Below, piece by piece: positions 34,301-40,577 of a stretch of 64,000 nucleotides of DNA; within the stretch, counting starts at the first letter, position 1; each line of letters opens with the position of its first letter. Origin of the DNA: Capitulum mitella. Taxonomy: Eukaryota > Arthropoda > Thecostraca > Pollicipedomorpha > Pollicipedidae. The notes below the pieces were generated by a model. That model was given only the letters and a program-made list of their open reading frames with translations, did not search any database and was not told the DNA's origin. A program made the translations under genes and the position numbers. The stretch is from positions 18,231,398 through 18,295,397 of the forward strand of contig CP099841.1 in NCBI GenBank assembly GCA_030062745.1, given 5' to 3'.

Positions 34301-35304
34301 GTGCTGGTCAAAGCTGTCGGGCACTTGATCTGTTCTGTCAGACGGCACAAACAGCGGAACCAGCCGCTCAGAACCACTCCAGAGCAATGCGCCAGGTCAT
34401 GTCCGGCGATTCCACGTGACCCCTGCTGGACTAATGTCTGTTCTCGCCCTCACAGGACGCATGCAGTATGTGTCCATGCCTAACATCCACCGGATGTCCC
34501 AAATACAAAACCCGATGAATTTCGTTCAGCCCATGGCCTTGCATCAGGGTGAGTTGTAGGAGCGATTTTTTAGCACATAGAGTTAGACGGATAGCAAAGA
34601 AGATTCTAGTCGTCGCGCACTTAAACGTCTGTTTCCCTGAAGTTCATGTGTAGACTCTGCTTCATTAACATTAAATACTTTACATCTCCAATAATTTCTT
34701 TTTCAGCAACAATCCTATTTCATTAAACGCATGGTACGAAAAAATCGCTAGCATTCTCATTAGCAAGGCTGCACTATATGTCACATAAACTTATCCCGGC
34801 TTCTTTCTTAATAGTGGGACTGCGCAGAGTTACATGCTGATTGCTGCCCGTGCTTATTTTCTCTGCTGCTGTTCTCTTGATGCATCCCATGCAGACAACT
34901 TAGTATGCTGAGCTAGCTTTTAACGCCAAAACGCCTTTTTTCTCAGTTCTGTTCGATGTTTCCCCTGGCATCTCGCCTTGGTAGCGTGTCTGTTTTACTT
35001 TTCAGTCTACTGCTTGTTCTAACCTTTTATCTGTATCATACTGTCTTTTGGCTGGCTACTCTCTGGCGACGTGTCTCCTCCCGCTCTTCTCCCACCTTTC
35101 GGCTCCCTACTTCTATGTCTTCTCTATCTTTTCCCTCCCTCCACCCACTCACGTTTCCTCTCTCCATTTCCGCGTGTCTGCCTGCCGCTGACTAATTCCC
35201 TCGGCCCTTCTTCGCGCTGATGCGTTTCTGTCTCCGGTCCGGCAGCCGTGGACCGGGAGTGGGAGCACTATTTCAGAAAACAGCACGGCAGGCCCGTCAA
35301 ATAA
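12646..35304 (+). CDS. MH2-domain (Smad-like) protein of the Expansion/Rebuff family, ten coding exons
   Basis: Spliced gene: 12646-12756, 20032-20189, 23422-23494, 23864-24019, 25430-25628, 27729-27913, 29204-29321, 33450-33608, 34456-34548, 35246-35304. All borders are GT/AG and all phases agree, giving about 436 aa. Residues 1-37 open with MVSRRRILSRSRDDLN, a signature I recognise from Drosophila Expansion. Residues 38 to about 232 form an MH2 domain (DEIWAKII, ERNRRVAKAYAR, GLCGFDNP, KRLAKSNVFV, LFDLKKFQ, CWVLIINIVALDML). There is no MH1 DNA-binding domain and no C-terminal SSXS motif, so it is not a receptor-regulated Smad. The tail is low-complexity (Gly/Ser, Pro/Arg, Lys) with a WHSRSYDSG motif. 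Drosophila Expansion and Rebuff are cytoplasmic proteins needed for chitin deposition and tracheal tube shape. I cannot tell which paralogue this is. Alternative 3' exons lie downstream. Confidence 0.9.
15991..16140. repeat. 52-bp minisatellite, about 2.9 copies
   Basis: Units beginning CAGGCTGT start at 15991, 16043 and 16095, exactly 52 bp apart. Each contains GTCCTCC, GGATCCG-like and CCTCTCTATG blocks with a few substitutions. The last unit is truncated. It lies inside a GC-rich part of intron 1. Confidence 0.85.
16273..16320. repeat. Alternating GC tract (GCGCGGC repeats)
   Basis: About 48 bp made almost only of CGCG and GGCGCG units. Long alternating purine-pyrimidine GC runs are the classical sequence type that forms Z-DNA. 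It is flanked on the right by several hundred bases of CpG-rich sequence. Confidence 0.8.
17579..18797. mobile_element. Foldback or MITE-like element with 17-bp terminal inverted repeats
   Basis: The first 17 bases (17579-17595, ATTAACCCTATTCCCGG) are the exact reverse complement of the last 17 (18781-18797). Just inside each end is a G-run/C-run foldback around GAATCCGCC (about 17598-17624 and 18729-18757). The 1.2-kb interior is AT-rich, has no transposase frame and contains many AGGTCA half-sites. This looks like a non-autonomous DNA element. No clear target-site duplication is visible. A possibly related sequence lies at 43660-44160. Confidence 0.65.
18237..18249 (+). promoter_or_regulatory. 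Perfect DR1 nuclear-receptor motif within the foldback element
   Basis: AGGTCAAAGGTCA at 18237-18249 is two AGGTCA half-sites in direct repeat with a 1-base spacer, the consensus bound by RXR/USP- or HNF4-type receptors. Other half-sites lie close by (near 18212-18230 and 17925-17945). It sits in an element inside intron 1, so whether it acts as an enhancer is unknown. Confidence 0.3.
19620..19745. repeat. Degenerate (TCTG)n microsatellite
   Basis: A pyrimidine-rich stretch of TCTG/TCCG tetranucleotides. Part of a longer polypyrimidine region (about 19555-19860) ending some 170 bp before the exon 2 acceptor. It makes a long artificial frame of Cys, Leu, Ser and Val residues that is not a gene. 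Confidence 0.85.
20032..20189 (+). CDS. MH2 gene, coding exon 2 (start of MH2 domain)
   Basis: Encodes residues 38-89: DHIREVLAKW, DEIWAKIIVFERNRRVAKAY, VLTIHGSD and GFDGS, plus two bases of the next codon. The WAKI and NRRVAKAYAR blocks open the MH2 domain of this family. Acceptor GTTCCAG at 20031; donor AA|GTAAGT at 20190 leaves phase 2. Confidence 0.92.
20190..23421 (+). other. MH2 gene intron 2
   Basis: No exon recognised. Holds GC blocks at 21480-21890 and 22980-23420, a three-copy CCGGTA hexamer run near 22103-22120 and a CA/TA microsatellite. Confidence 0.6.
22221..22305. repeat. (CA)n(TA)n microsatellite
   Basis: A run of ATACAT-like units passes into an uninterrupted ACAC tract of about 20 dinucleotides and then a TATA tract. 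Simple-sequence repeat in intron 2. Confidence 0.9.
23422..23494 (+). CDS. MH2 gene, coding exon 3
   Basis: One base completes a Lys codon, followed by 24 codons: IGLCGFDNPLRDPKVEEVKRYI and GA. GLCGFDNP is a family-specific part of the MH2 core. Acceptor CGTTTCAG at 23421; donor GCG|GTGAGT at 23495 leaves phase 0. The frame runs open upstream and downstream of the exon, but that sequence is GC-biased and not conserved-looking. Confidence 0.92.
23864..24019 (+). CDS. MH2 gene, coding exon 4
   Basis: 52 codons: GVKVKMDNEGNLMVKRLAKS, NVFVRYANGENAVGSDILKL, then PQAALEANKGLA. Covers the central beta strands of the MH2 domain. Acceptor TTACAG at 23863; donor GCG|GTAGGT at 24020; phase 0 on both sides. 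Intron 3 (23495-23863) is short and shows nothing else. Confidence 0.92.
24020..25429 (+). other. MH2 gene intron 4
   Basis: AT-rich apart from a GC-richer patch at about 24665-24960, which contains the unexplained open frame listed separately. It ends in the acceptor TTTTTCCTTAG. Confidence 0.6.
24675..25001 (+). CDS. Unexplained coding-like open frame in intron 4
   Basis: An open frame of 108 codons plus stop, with no ATG, bounded on the left by TGA at 24672-24674. Part of it has protein-like composition: LTDPKKRQRLEQHRKIAR, TAEKVGVPDYISKRDK, then an Ala/Pro-rich stretch (AAATSAPAAPDMPGPSGG). It would insert between residues that are normally adjacent in the MH2 domain, and I see no good donor in the right phase. 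More likely a fragment of another gene or a transposon protein than an exon of the host gene. A minus-strand frame overlaps it (24621-24899). Confidence 0.15.
   Translation, partial: GQGGAGFCFVVWHGLTDPKKRQRLEQHRKIARSTAEKVGVPDYISKRDKAAATSAPAAPDMPGPSGGRLARVSRHGLMSCGCGDLCAIRQRWSVPGSLSNVNHRSAVR
25430..25628 (+). CDS. MH2 gene, coding exon 5 (end of MH2 domain)
   Basis: 66 codons plus one base. Starts LFDLKKFQQNVNRELKRQY, continues PDRTRLENQCMTSLAFVKND, then LLNCPCWVLIINIVALDMLK and GKLMP. Contains the C-terminal helix and strands that close the MH2 fold. Acceptor CCTTAG at 25429; donor CCAG|GTGAGG at 25629 leaves phase 1. Confidence 0.93.
25629..27728 (+). other. MH2 gene intron 5
   Basis: Contains a degenerate tandem repeat just after exon 5, G/C-run patches at about 27050-27180 and 27300-27340 that resemble foldback repeats seen elsewhere in the window, and a duplicated splice acceptor at its end. 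No exon recognised. Confidence 0.6.
25733..26090. repeat. Degenerate tandem repeat of GGGCCTCCT units
   Basis: At least ten copies of a core close to GGGCCTCCTGATCCAGAAAA, spaced about 20-35 bp and strongly diverged. Preceded by a G-run at about 25707-25724. Starts about 100 bp into the intron. Likely an old satellite-like array or the tail of a dispersed repeat. Confidence 0.6.
27671..27729 (+). repeat. Exact 26-bp duplication carrying a second splice acceptor
   Basis: CGGCTGACGGTACGGTTTAT followed by TTCAGT occurs at 27671-27696 and again, identical, at 27704-27729. Both copies end in a usable 3' splice site (TTTATTTCAG). The two acceptors are 33 nt apart, so use of the first adds exactly 11 codons to exon 6 without a stop. 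Confidence 0.9.
27729..27913 (+). CDS. MH2 gene, coding exon 6
   Basis: Two bases complete a Val codon, followed by 61 codons: SIPPAVPAPAGQRTRIQIPD, EDPYSVAGSGGSSGSSGRQG, then RPERPPKLPPRDTDRPGRRD and I. This is the linker after the MH2 domain. The IPDEDPYS segment is conserved-looking; the rest is Gly/Ser- and Pro/Arg-rich. Acceptor at 27728, or alternatively 27695; donor ATA|GTGAGT at 27914 leaves phase 0. Confidence 0.88.
27914..29203 (+). other. MH2 gene intron 6
   Basis: Contains a GC block at about 28540-28900 whose open frames are composition-driven on both strands. No exon recognised. Confidence 0.55.
29204..29321 (+). CDS. MH2 gene, coding exon 7
   Basis: 39 codons plus one base: ADYTDDTDDAEPTQNGGVSG, then PRARLQSSRPKNKKDRKKG. 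An acidic segment is followed by a Lys/Arg-rich one. The start is uncertain: AG at 29202-29203 is used here, but AG at 29175-29176 would add nine in-frame codons. Donor GGCG|GTAAGT at 29322 leaves phase 1. Confidence 0.8.
29322..33449 (+). other. MH2 gene intron 7 (4.1 kb)
   Basis: Contains a GC block at 29520-29850, a G-rich purine stretch at about 30740-31040, an E-box-like triplication near 32490-32520 and a CGG repeat at 33128-33150. A 150-codon frame at 32606-33058 is open but has no motifs and no splice context. No exon recognised. Confidence 0.55.
33128..33150. repeat. (CGG)n trinucleotide repeat
   Basis: About seven CGG units in the middle of a short GC-rich patch in intron 7, some 300 bp before exon 8. 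Confidence 0.8.
33450..33608 (+). CDS. MH2 gene, coding exon 8
   Basis: Completes an Asp codon, then 52 codons: ELYYGGFQARIPNFAKSKPA, REDPRAYMAAGPHGMPVPHP, AMWHSRSYDSGM, plus one base. The YYGGFQARIPNF block resembles YFPGLRVRVPSF in the alternative exon at 39056, suggesting exon duplication. Phase 1 at both ends (159 nt), so it can be skipped without a frameshift. Acceptor ATTTCAG at 33449; donor ATGG|GTGAGG at 33609. Confidence 0.9.
33609..34455 (+). other. MH2 gene intron 8
   Basis: No exon or repeat of note apart from a T-run near 33823 and a short CT-rich tract near 34228. Confidence 0.6.
34456..34548 (+). CDS. MH2 gene, coding exon 9
   Basis: Completes a Gly codon, then 30 codons: RMQYVSMPNIHRMSQIQNPM, NFVQPMALHQ, plus one base. 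Met/Gln-rich tail segment. Phase 1 at both ends (93 nt), so skipping preserves the frame. Acceptor CCTCACAG at 34455; donor CAGG|GTGAGT at 34549. Confidence 0.88.
34549..35245 (+). other. MH2 gene intron 9
   Basis: Becomes strongly pyrimidine-rich over its last 300 bases (about 34930-35190), which gives a long artificial frame. No exon recognised. Confidence 0.6.
35246..35304 (+). CDS. MH2 gene, terminal exon A
   Basis: Completes an Ala codon, then VDREWEHYFRKQHGRPVK and TAA at 35302-35304. The short REWEHYFRKQ block looks like a conserved C-terminus of the family. Acceptor CCGGCAG at 35245, phase 1. Downstream, ATTAAA at 35800-35805 is a possible polyadenylation signal. Confidence 0.85.
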
Positions 35305-35390
35305 GTAGCCTAGATCCGCCCCCTCCCGCGCCCTCTGTAGTCTTCCTCGGCTAGGTAAGACGACTGCCCGTGGTTTCGCCCGTGCTTGAC

Positions 35391-35443
35391 TGACCCTACA
35401 CGACCCGACCTGATCTGACCTGACCTGACCTGACCTGACCTGA
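35391..35443. repeat. (TGACC)n pentanucleotide repeat
   Basis: Five perfect CTGAC/TGACC units flanked by imperfect ones (CGACC, TGATC). It starts about 90 bp after the stop codon of terminal exon A, so it would lie in that 3' UTR. On the minus strand it reads as tandem AGGTC half-sites. Confidence 0.85.
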
Positions 35444-35882
35444 GCTACTTGGCCCAACCTGGCCCGAAGGTATGATGAACTGAACTCGACTGGAACAGTA
35501 ATTGATGAGTACTTATTTGTGGTAATGGTTGCGGCCACGATAAATCTATTTTCGCTCTCTCCGCAAAACTCGCATCGTTAGCAGGCCACATTATGCAGAC
35601 GTGCAGTACAGTTTTGTGAAGGTTTTTCAGTCAGATTTTTGCATAAACTACGGAAAAGTGTCGTTGTTGATCACGAATCTTCACCACTTTCCTTTCCGTT
35701 TTCCTCGCATATCTTCTTGCTAAAGCACCTTGCCGTGATATTCTCATGCAAACTTAACATCCAACTCCTAGCCGTTTGGTAGTGCCAAGCGACACATAAA
35801 TTAAACCGACTCCGACAATACACATAACTGAAAGTGAAACACACCGACTGGACAATGAACGGCGACGCTGCACATGCTAAAT

Positions 35883-35912
35883 GCATCCCGGGATGTTCGC
35901 GCGTACGCGCGA
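35883..35912. repeat. Two adjacent perfect palindromes
   Basis: CATCCCGGGATG (12 bp, 35883-35894) is followed two bases later by TCGCGCGTACGCGCGA (16 bp, 35897-35912). The second is mostly alternating purine-pyrimidine. Function unknown. Confidence 0.75.
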
Positions 35913-36695
35913 GCCTAAACTGCGACCGCCTGGCATGCGACTGTGGCCGACCGAACTGCTGGCCTTGTGTGCTGGACGCTGGTAGCCGCCTGCCGGGCCG
36001 TCAATGACGCGACCTTGACACGCTTTTGACCGGACTTGGACCATGAGGTACGTGACTCTGTCGACCGCACGGACATCGTTCGCCGGGGTGGGCTGTAGGA
36101 GGGTCGCTAACGTGCTAGACCGATCTAGTACAGATCGCTTGATTCTTTGTGCTTTGGAGACGTCATGATTGGTTAGCTGACGAAATCTGCAAGGCCATTT
36201 CGGTAGCTCGTCTGATGGCATTTTGTCACGGATTTTGAGGAGGCAAATGTTTTTTGTGTTGTTCGGTGACAGCCTTGTTTACGTCTAATTAGGCTGTTTT
36301 CGCATCGTGAATGGCAGCGGAAGGTGGTCCATATGGGTGTAATGGATTAACGACATTTAGACTCTTGAAGAATGCACATGTAAAACGCCTCATTGCTGTT
36401 CACTTGTCTTTAAGATTAGAATTATGGCACGTTTTGGTACGATCCGTACAGACGCTTCGACGTCCCCGTCACTGCTTTCCGGTAATTTAACGTCGCTTTT
36501 TGCAAAGTAATCCGTTCGATTTTAACACTGCTGCTTTCATTTCACAAGTCCCAGGTTCTCTGATCTTGAACATTACCTTTTCACCGTGCTTGGACCAGAA
36601 ATCATGATTCAAAGTGCAATTGCCTGTACGTTACGAGCCAGTCAGCACATCCTGAACCTTGACGGCGGCATTCAAACATTAACCACTTCTTTCAG

Positions 36696-36811
36696 AGATG
36701 GACAAGGCCGAGTCACCCTACAGTCGAATGCTCAACTGGAACCCCATTCACGGCCGGCTGCCGCCTTCCTTCCAGCAGCGGCGCGCCATGTATGTCTCCA
36801 ACTGGCAGTGA
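36696..36811 (+). CDS. MH2 gene, alternative terminal exon B
   Basis: Strong acceptor (CTTCTTTCAG at 36695), then AG completing a Glu codon and 37 codons: MDKAESPYSRMLNWNPIHGR, LPPSFQQRRAMYVSNWQ, stop TGA at 36809-36811. The entry phase is the same as for terminal exon A, so it can be joined to exon 9 instead (about 455 aa) or to exon 7 or 8. It has protein-like composition with three Trp/Tyr-containing blocks. AATAAA at 37900-37905 is a distant possible polyadenylation signal. No transcript data, so its use is inferred. Confidence 0.7.
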
Positions 36812-39055
36812 GACGACTGTGGCGCGTGCGCGGCGGTCGAGCTTCCCTCACTGATGGGGAGAGTGGGGCGGACAGACTTCTGTTCCCGGACGGTGCCGAC
36901 GCTGGCTCGATGGACGCCTGTAGCTGCGACGCAGCTTCGCAGCCTTTGCTGCAACTAACGACAGCGGAGGCCCGACCAGCGGGCGATTGTGGCGTGTTCG
37001 GATCGTCGGCGCTGTCAGGCACGAGATGTCTCCGAGAGCCTGTGAAGAGACCCTTCAGAAGTCGGCTTGTTGGGTGGGGGCGCCGCGCCGCCGCCTCTCG
37101 CGAGCCATCTCGCGTTACCAGTGTAACGACGCTTGCCTGTCACGTGTTGTTTTTGTTAGGGTTAAGTCTTCCGGATTTCTATGTCGAGCCGTGCGACGCG
37201 GGGAGGCCGAGTCTCCGCGTGATTATCGAGACGTGATTAGCGAGGCGTAGCGGCGAAGGAGTCTGAGTTGTGATGATTGTGGGAGGGCCGGGCGCCGAGG
37301 GGAGGATCTTTGTCGATGCTCCTCTGACAGTCAGACCTTGGCGGTACAAACGCCTGCTGTAGGCGTGGTGTTCGCAGACCCACGTGAGCCTTTAGTCTGC
37401 CTTCTGCAACGAGCCGAAACTGATATTAACTCAGCTCAGTATACGTAAGACATACCTGCGTTCAGTATGGAAACAGGCTCAATGTTTTTTTGGGAAAATA
37501 AGGTTTGCACTATCCAGCGGAATCTTTCCTGTTTCGCGTAGTGCGGAGCAAAACGTCAGGACCTCGTCTGGATGTTACTTGAGAACTGAAATGTTTGGGT
37601 CATATATTGATACAGTGAAGGAATAGTTCATTAGTTTTTCAGACGGCGATTTGCTCTTACAATTTCTGCTTGTCTAAAGATACTCAAGCACACCTTTGGT
37701 ACCGAAAGATTGCCATCGTCTTTTTCCGTACCATATTTTTTTCCTCCAAACAAAATGTTCTGCGGCGCATTCTTGGCTCGCCAGAAAAAATGTGAACTTC
37801 TCGGCAAGTATACCGACCACTTTGTTGCACATGTGCCTTACGAGCTGTTTCCTTGTATGACGTCTGTACTGATGTGTGGTATAATGCGTGTACGCACATA
37901 ATAAACAAAAGTTGGCCTAATTCGTCGTTACTGGCACTAACACAACACGTAAGCATGTGTGTACGAAATCCGGTCCACAGGTAAGCCATTGTTCTATAAA
38001 ACGTTTGTGAGTACCGTTGACATTTTGGGTTAGATATGGGGTGCGTGCGAGGTGTAGTACTGGACCAGTTTTTGCGTTTTACCGAGGTGTAGCATGTGGT
38101 GACAACATCGGCGTAAATCCTTTTTCATTGTTATGTAGCGAAAGCTTAACAGTTCCAGCTGACCTGTCGACAGAACAGCGAGCACCGAGCCGACTCGAGC
38201 CCGTCTCGCCAGACCCGTCTGCTCAGACTGGTGCTCTCGCAATCGAGCTGCCGTCACCGTGAAAACTGTTCCTCAACAAATAACGTTTACCTGTCATACC
38301 AGAGCAAGCGTGACTTAAGTTTGCACACATGAGCTAATGATAAGGAACGGCAAGGCTAAACATCACCACCTTCCAAAAACTTCATCTGGATGGTTTGACA
38401 GACTGATGTTAGTGATCGGAGCCCGTGCTAAGCAGAGCCTGTCGCATGGACTCCGACCTCTTCACCCGATCACTCGATGCCAGGTGACGGCTGATTTTTG
38501 TGGCGAAATGTGAACGTCCCGCTGAAGGTGCGACGCGGCCACACAGTAGTCAGCTTGACCCTATTTGGGCCACTTATTTTTTCAGTTTTTAAGTTTCCGG
38601 AACCTTTGTCCCAAGACACTCATCTTTGAGGATATTAGATGATCAGCTTACAAAAATCAGCTCACGTTCAAAGCCACCTTAGTATGCACATGACATCCAA
38701 TAAAGCAGCTTGACATTCTTGTTAGGTTAGCACACGTCGCTTCGAAACGAACCGACTTTTTTATGTTCTTAACACAATGAAATTGTTACTGCATTGAAAT
38801 AAAAAACACCATCAAAAGGAAAGTTTGCCTTAGAAATGACGTTCACTTCTGTGGTCCATATGGCTGATTGTAGTTTTTAATAGTATGTAATATTTTATCG
38901 TAAAGAAGCACTGGTTCTCACTTCGGTGTAAGTGATTGTTCTTCATCCTTATCACAGCGACGGTAAAAGTGTGCGAAAACAAGTCGTTATGCGTGACTGC
39001 TTGTCTTATTTGGGTTTGTTGCATGAGTTTCGCTTACCCGAGCACTTCTTCCCAG
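36812..39055 (+). other. Intron or 3' UTR between terminal exons B and C
   Basis: No exon recognised. AT-rich from about 37430 onward. The frame open through 36586-37236 is in a different frame from exon B and is not supported. Confidence 0.55.
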
Positions 39056-39657
39056 ACGACCCGTACTTCCCGGGCCTGCGGGTGCGCGTGCCGAGCTTCC
39101 GCGGCGCCGAGCTGCCGCCGGAGTTCGAGTCGACCTACGCGCTGCTGCCGCTGGACCCGCGCCTCGCACCTCGCCGCCTCGACCCGCGGCGCGCCTCCTG
39201 GAGTCGCCTCGACTCGGAGCCGGAGCCGGCCGCGATCGGGCGGGCGCCGCGCAGCCGCGCCCGCTCGCGGCGCCGCTCGCAGTCGCGCGACGCGCGGCCG
39301 GTGCGCATGTTCTCGCCGCCTCCGGTCCGCCTGCTGAGTCCGCCAGCGCTCCCGGCGAGTCCGGCCCGCGGCCGGCCGGCAGCCGAGCGCGCGCTCAGCC
39401 CCCGCCCGGACCGCGACCGCGGCGCGCCGCCGCCGCGCGAGCGAGCTTTCAGTCCCGGCCGCGCGGCGGCGCCACCAGCGCCGGGGGCGGCCGCAGAGGG
39501 CGTGCACGTCTGCGGCCGGCCGGCCAGCCCGACGGCACCGGCTGAACGCTTCGTGGAAGCGATGAGGGAGAAGTTTGAGGGTGCGCGCCTCACGCGAAAA
39601 GTCAATAAAAAGGAAGGGACAGAGGTAGAGAAGCAGACAGTGAAGGGACGCGACTGA
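39056..39657 (+). CDS. MH2 gene, alternative terminal exon C (proline/serine/arginine-rich tail)
   Basis: Acceptor CACTTCTTCCCAG at 39055; two bases complete an Asp codon, then 199 codons to TGA at 39655-39657. It opens DPYFPGLRVRVPSFRG, similar to exon 8 (ELYYGGFQARIPNF), and enters in the same phase, so it could replace exon 8 after exon 7 (about 533 aa) or follow exon 8 or 9. The rest has repeated SP-containing motifs (MFSPPPVRLLSPP, RALSPRPDR, RAFSPGRA) in an Arg/Pro/Ala background, partly driven by GC content, and ends in a charged helix-like stretch (FVEAMREKFEGARLTRKV). It could instead belong to an adjacent paralogue. A donor-like GAG|GTGCGC near 39578 might shorten it. Confidence 0.65.
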
Positions 39658-40538
39658 AAGGTGTTGAGGTGAGACTGGCGTCTGTTGTCACGTCTTTTAA
39701 ATACCGATGACCATCTCCAGTGAGCCAACTGCTCTTGATGTTTTATAATTGCTCAGATCATAACGAGTAGGTATTAGCTGGTTTTGAGTAGTGAATTAGC
39801 TGGTATTGTTATCTGTGAAGCATGAATAGATTATTAAGATTTCTCGAGGCAGTCATCAAAGTCTTTCTGTTGCGCCAGACCATTGTTCCTGAGTTCCAAC
39901 TTCGACAGTTTCTTGCCCGTAAAAAAGCAGGATCTAACCCCATGGAAATCCCACTAAGATGGCATAATTGTGGAATACTCATCCCATTTACGTGCTATGG
40001 CAGTTGTTGGTTTACAACAGAGCAAAGGGTTATTTTCAAATGATGACTGCTAAGCGACAATGGACATCACCTTTGGCTACATAATGATCGCCTTTAACCT
40101 GGTCTGCCATAAGTTTTGGTATACTTTCTAAAACGTTTTTGAGCTCGAAATCATACCACTTAATTAGGATGATTAAGTCGGAGAAGGCATTGATGACGAT
40201 GAAACCATAAATTTGTAACATGATGGTGTTTATAAATATCGTCCATCGTTTTGAACAGATTATCACATAATTCCTGCCGAGTTTTCTTGTCAGACTCAAA
40301 AAGGCTTTTCTCAGGGATCTTCCTTTAAACTTTTATATATACTACATCCAAGTTTGCATTATGGATGTCTCTGGCAAAACATGGTTCCGTGACAATGAAT
40401 TAACATTGTTTGCCACCCCCCGGATCAAAGCGTTCATTATTCTGTGCGTCTTTGAGACCCACGCACGTATAACATGTAGGAACGTTCTTCTGAACGTTTT
40501 ATTCCAGCTGTATGGTATGGTCAACACATTCTTATATC

Positions 40539-40577
40539 GGTAAAGACCCATCACTATGTCAAGCATGGGTCTTTACC
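40539..40577. repeat. Perfect hairpin, 13-bp arms and 13-nt loop
   Basis: GGTAAAGACCCAT (40539-40551) and ATGGGTCTTTACC (40565-40577) are exact reverse complements. It lies between convergent genes. It is not followed by a T-run and is too short for a typical microRNA precursor. Confidence 0.75.

Larger units (their letters stand above)
35305..36695 (+). other. 3' UTR of form A or intron before terminal exon B
   Basis: No exon recognised. Contains a TGACC pentanucleotide repeat and two adjacent palindromes, listed separately. Confidence 0.5.

Noticed and set aside
36586-37236. 216-codon frame overlapping terminal exon B
   Set aside because: It is in a different frame from the well-supported exon B and has no conserved blocks.
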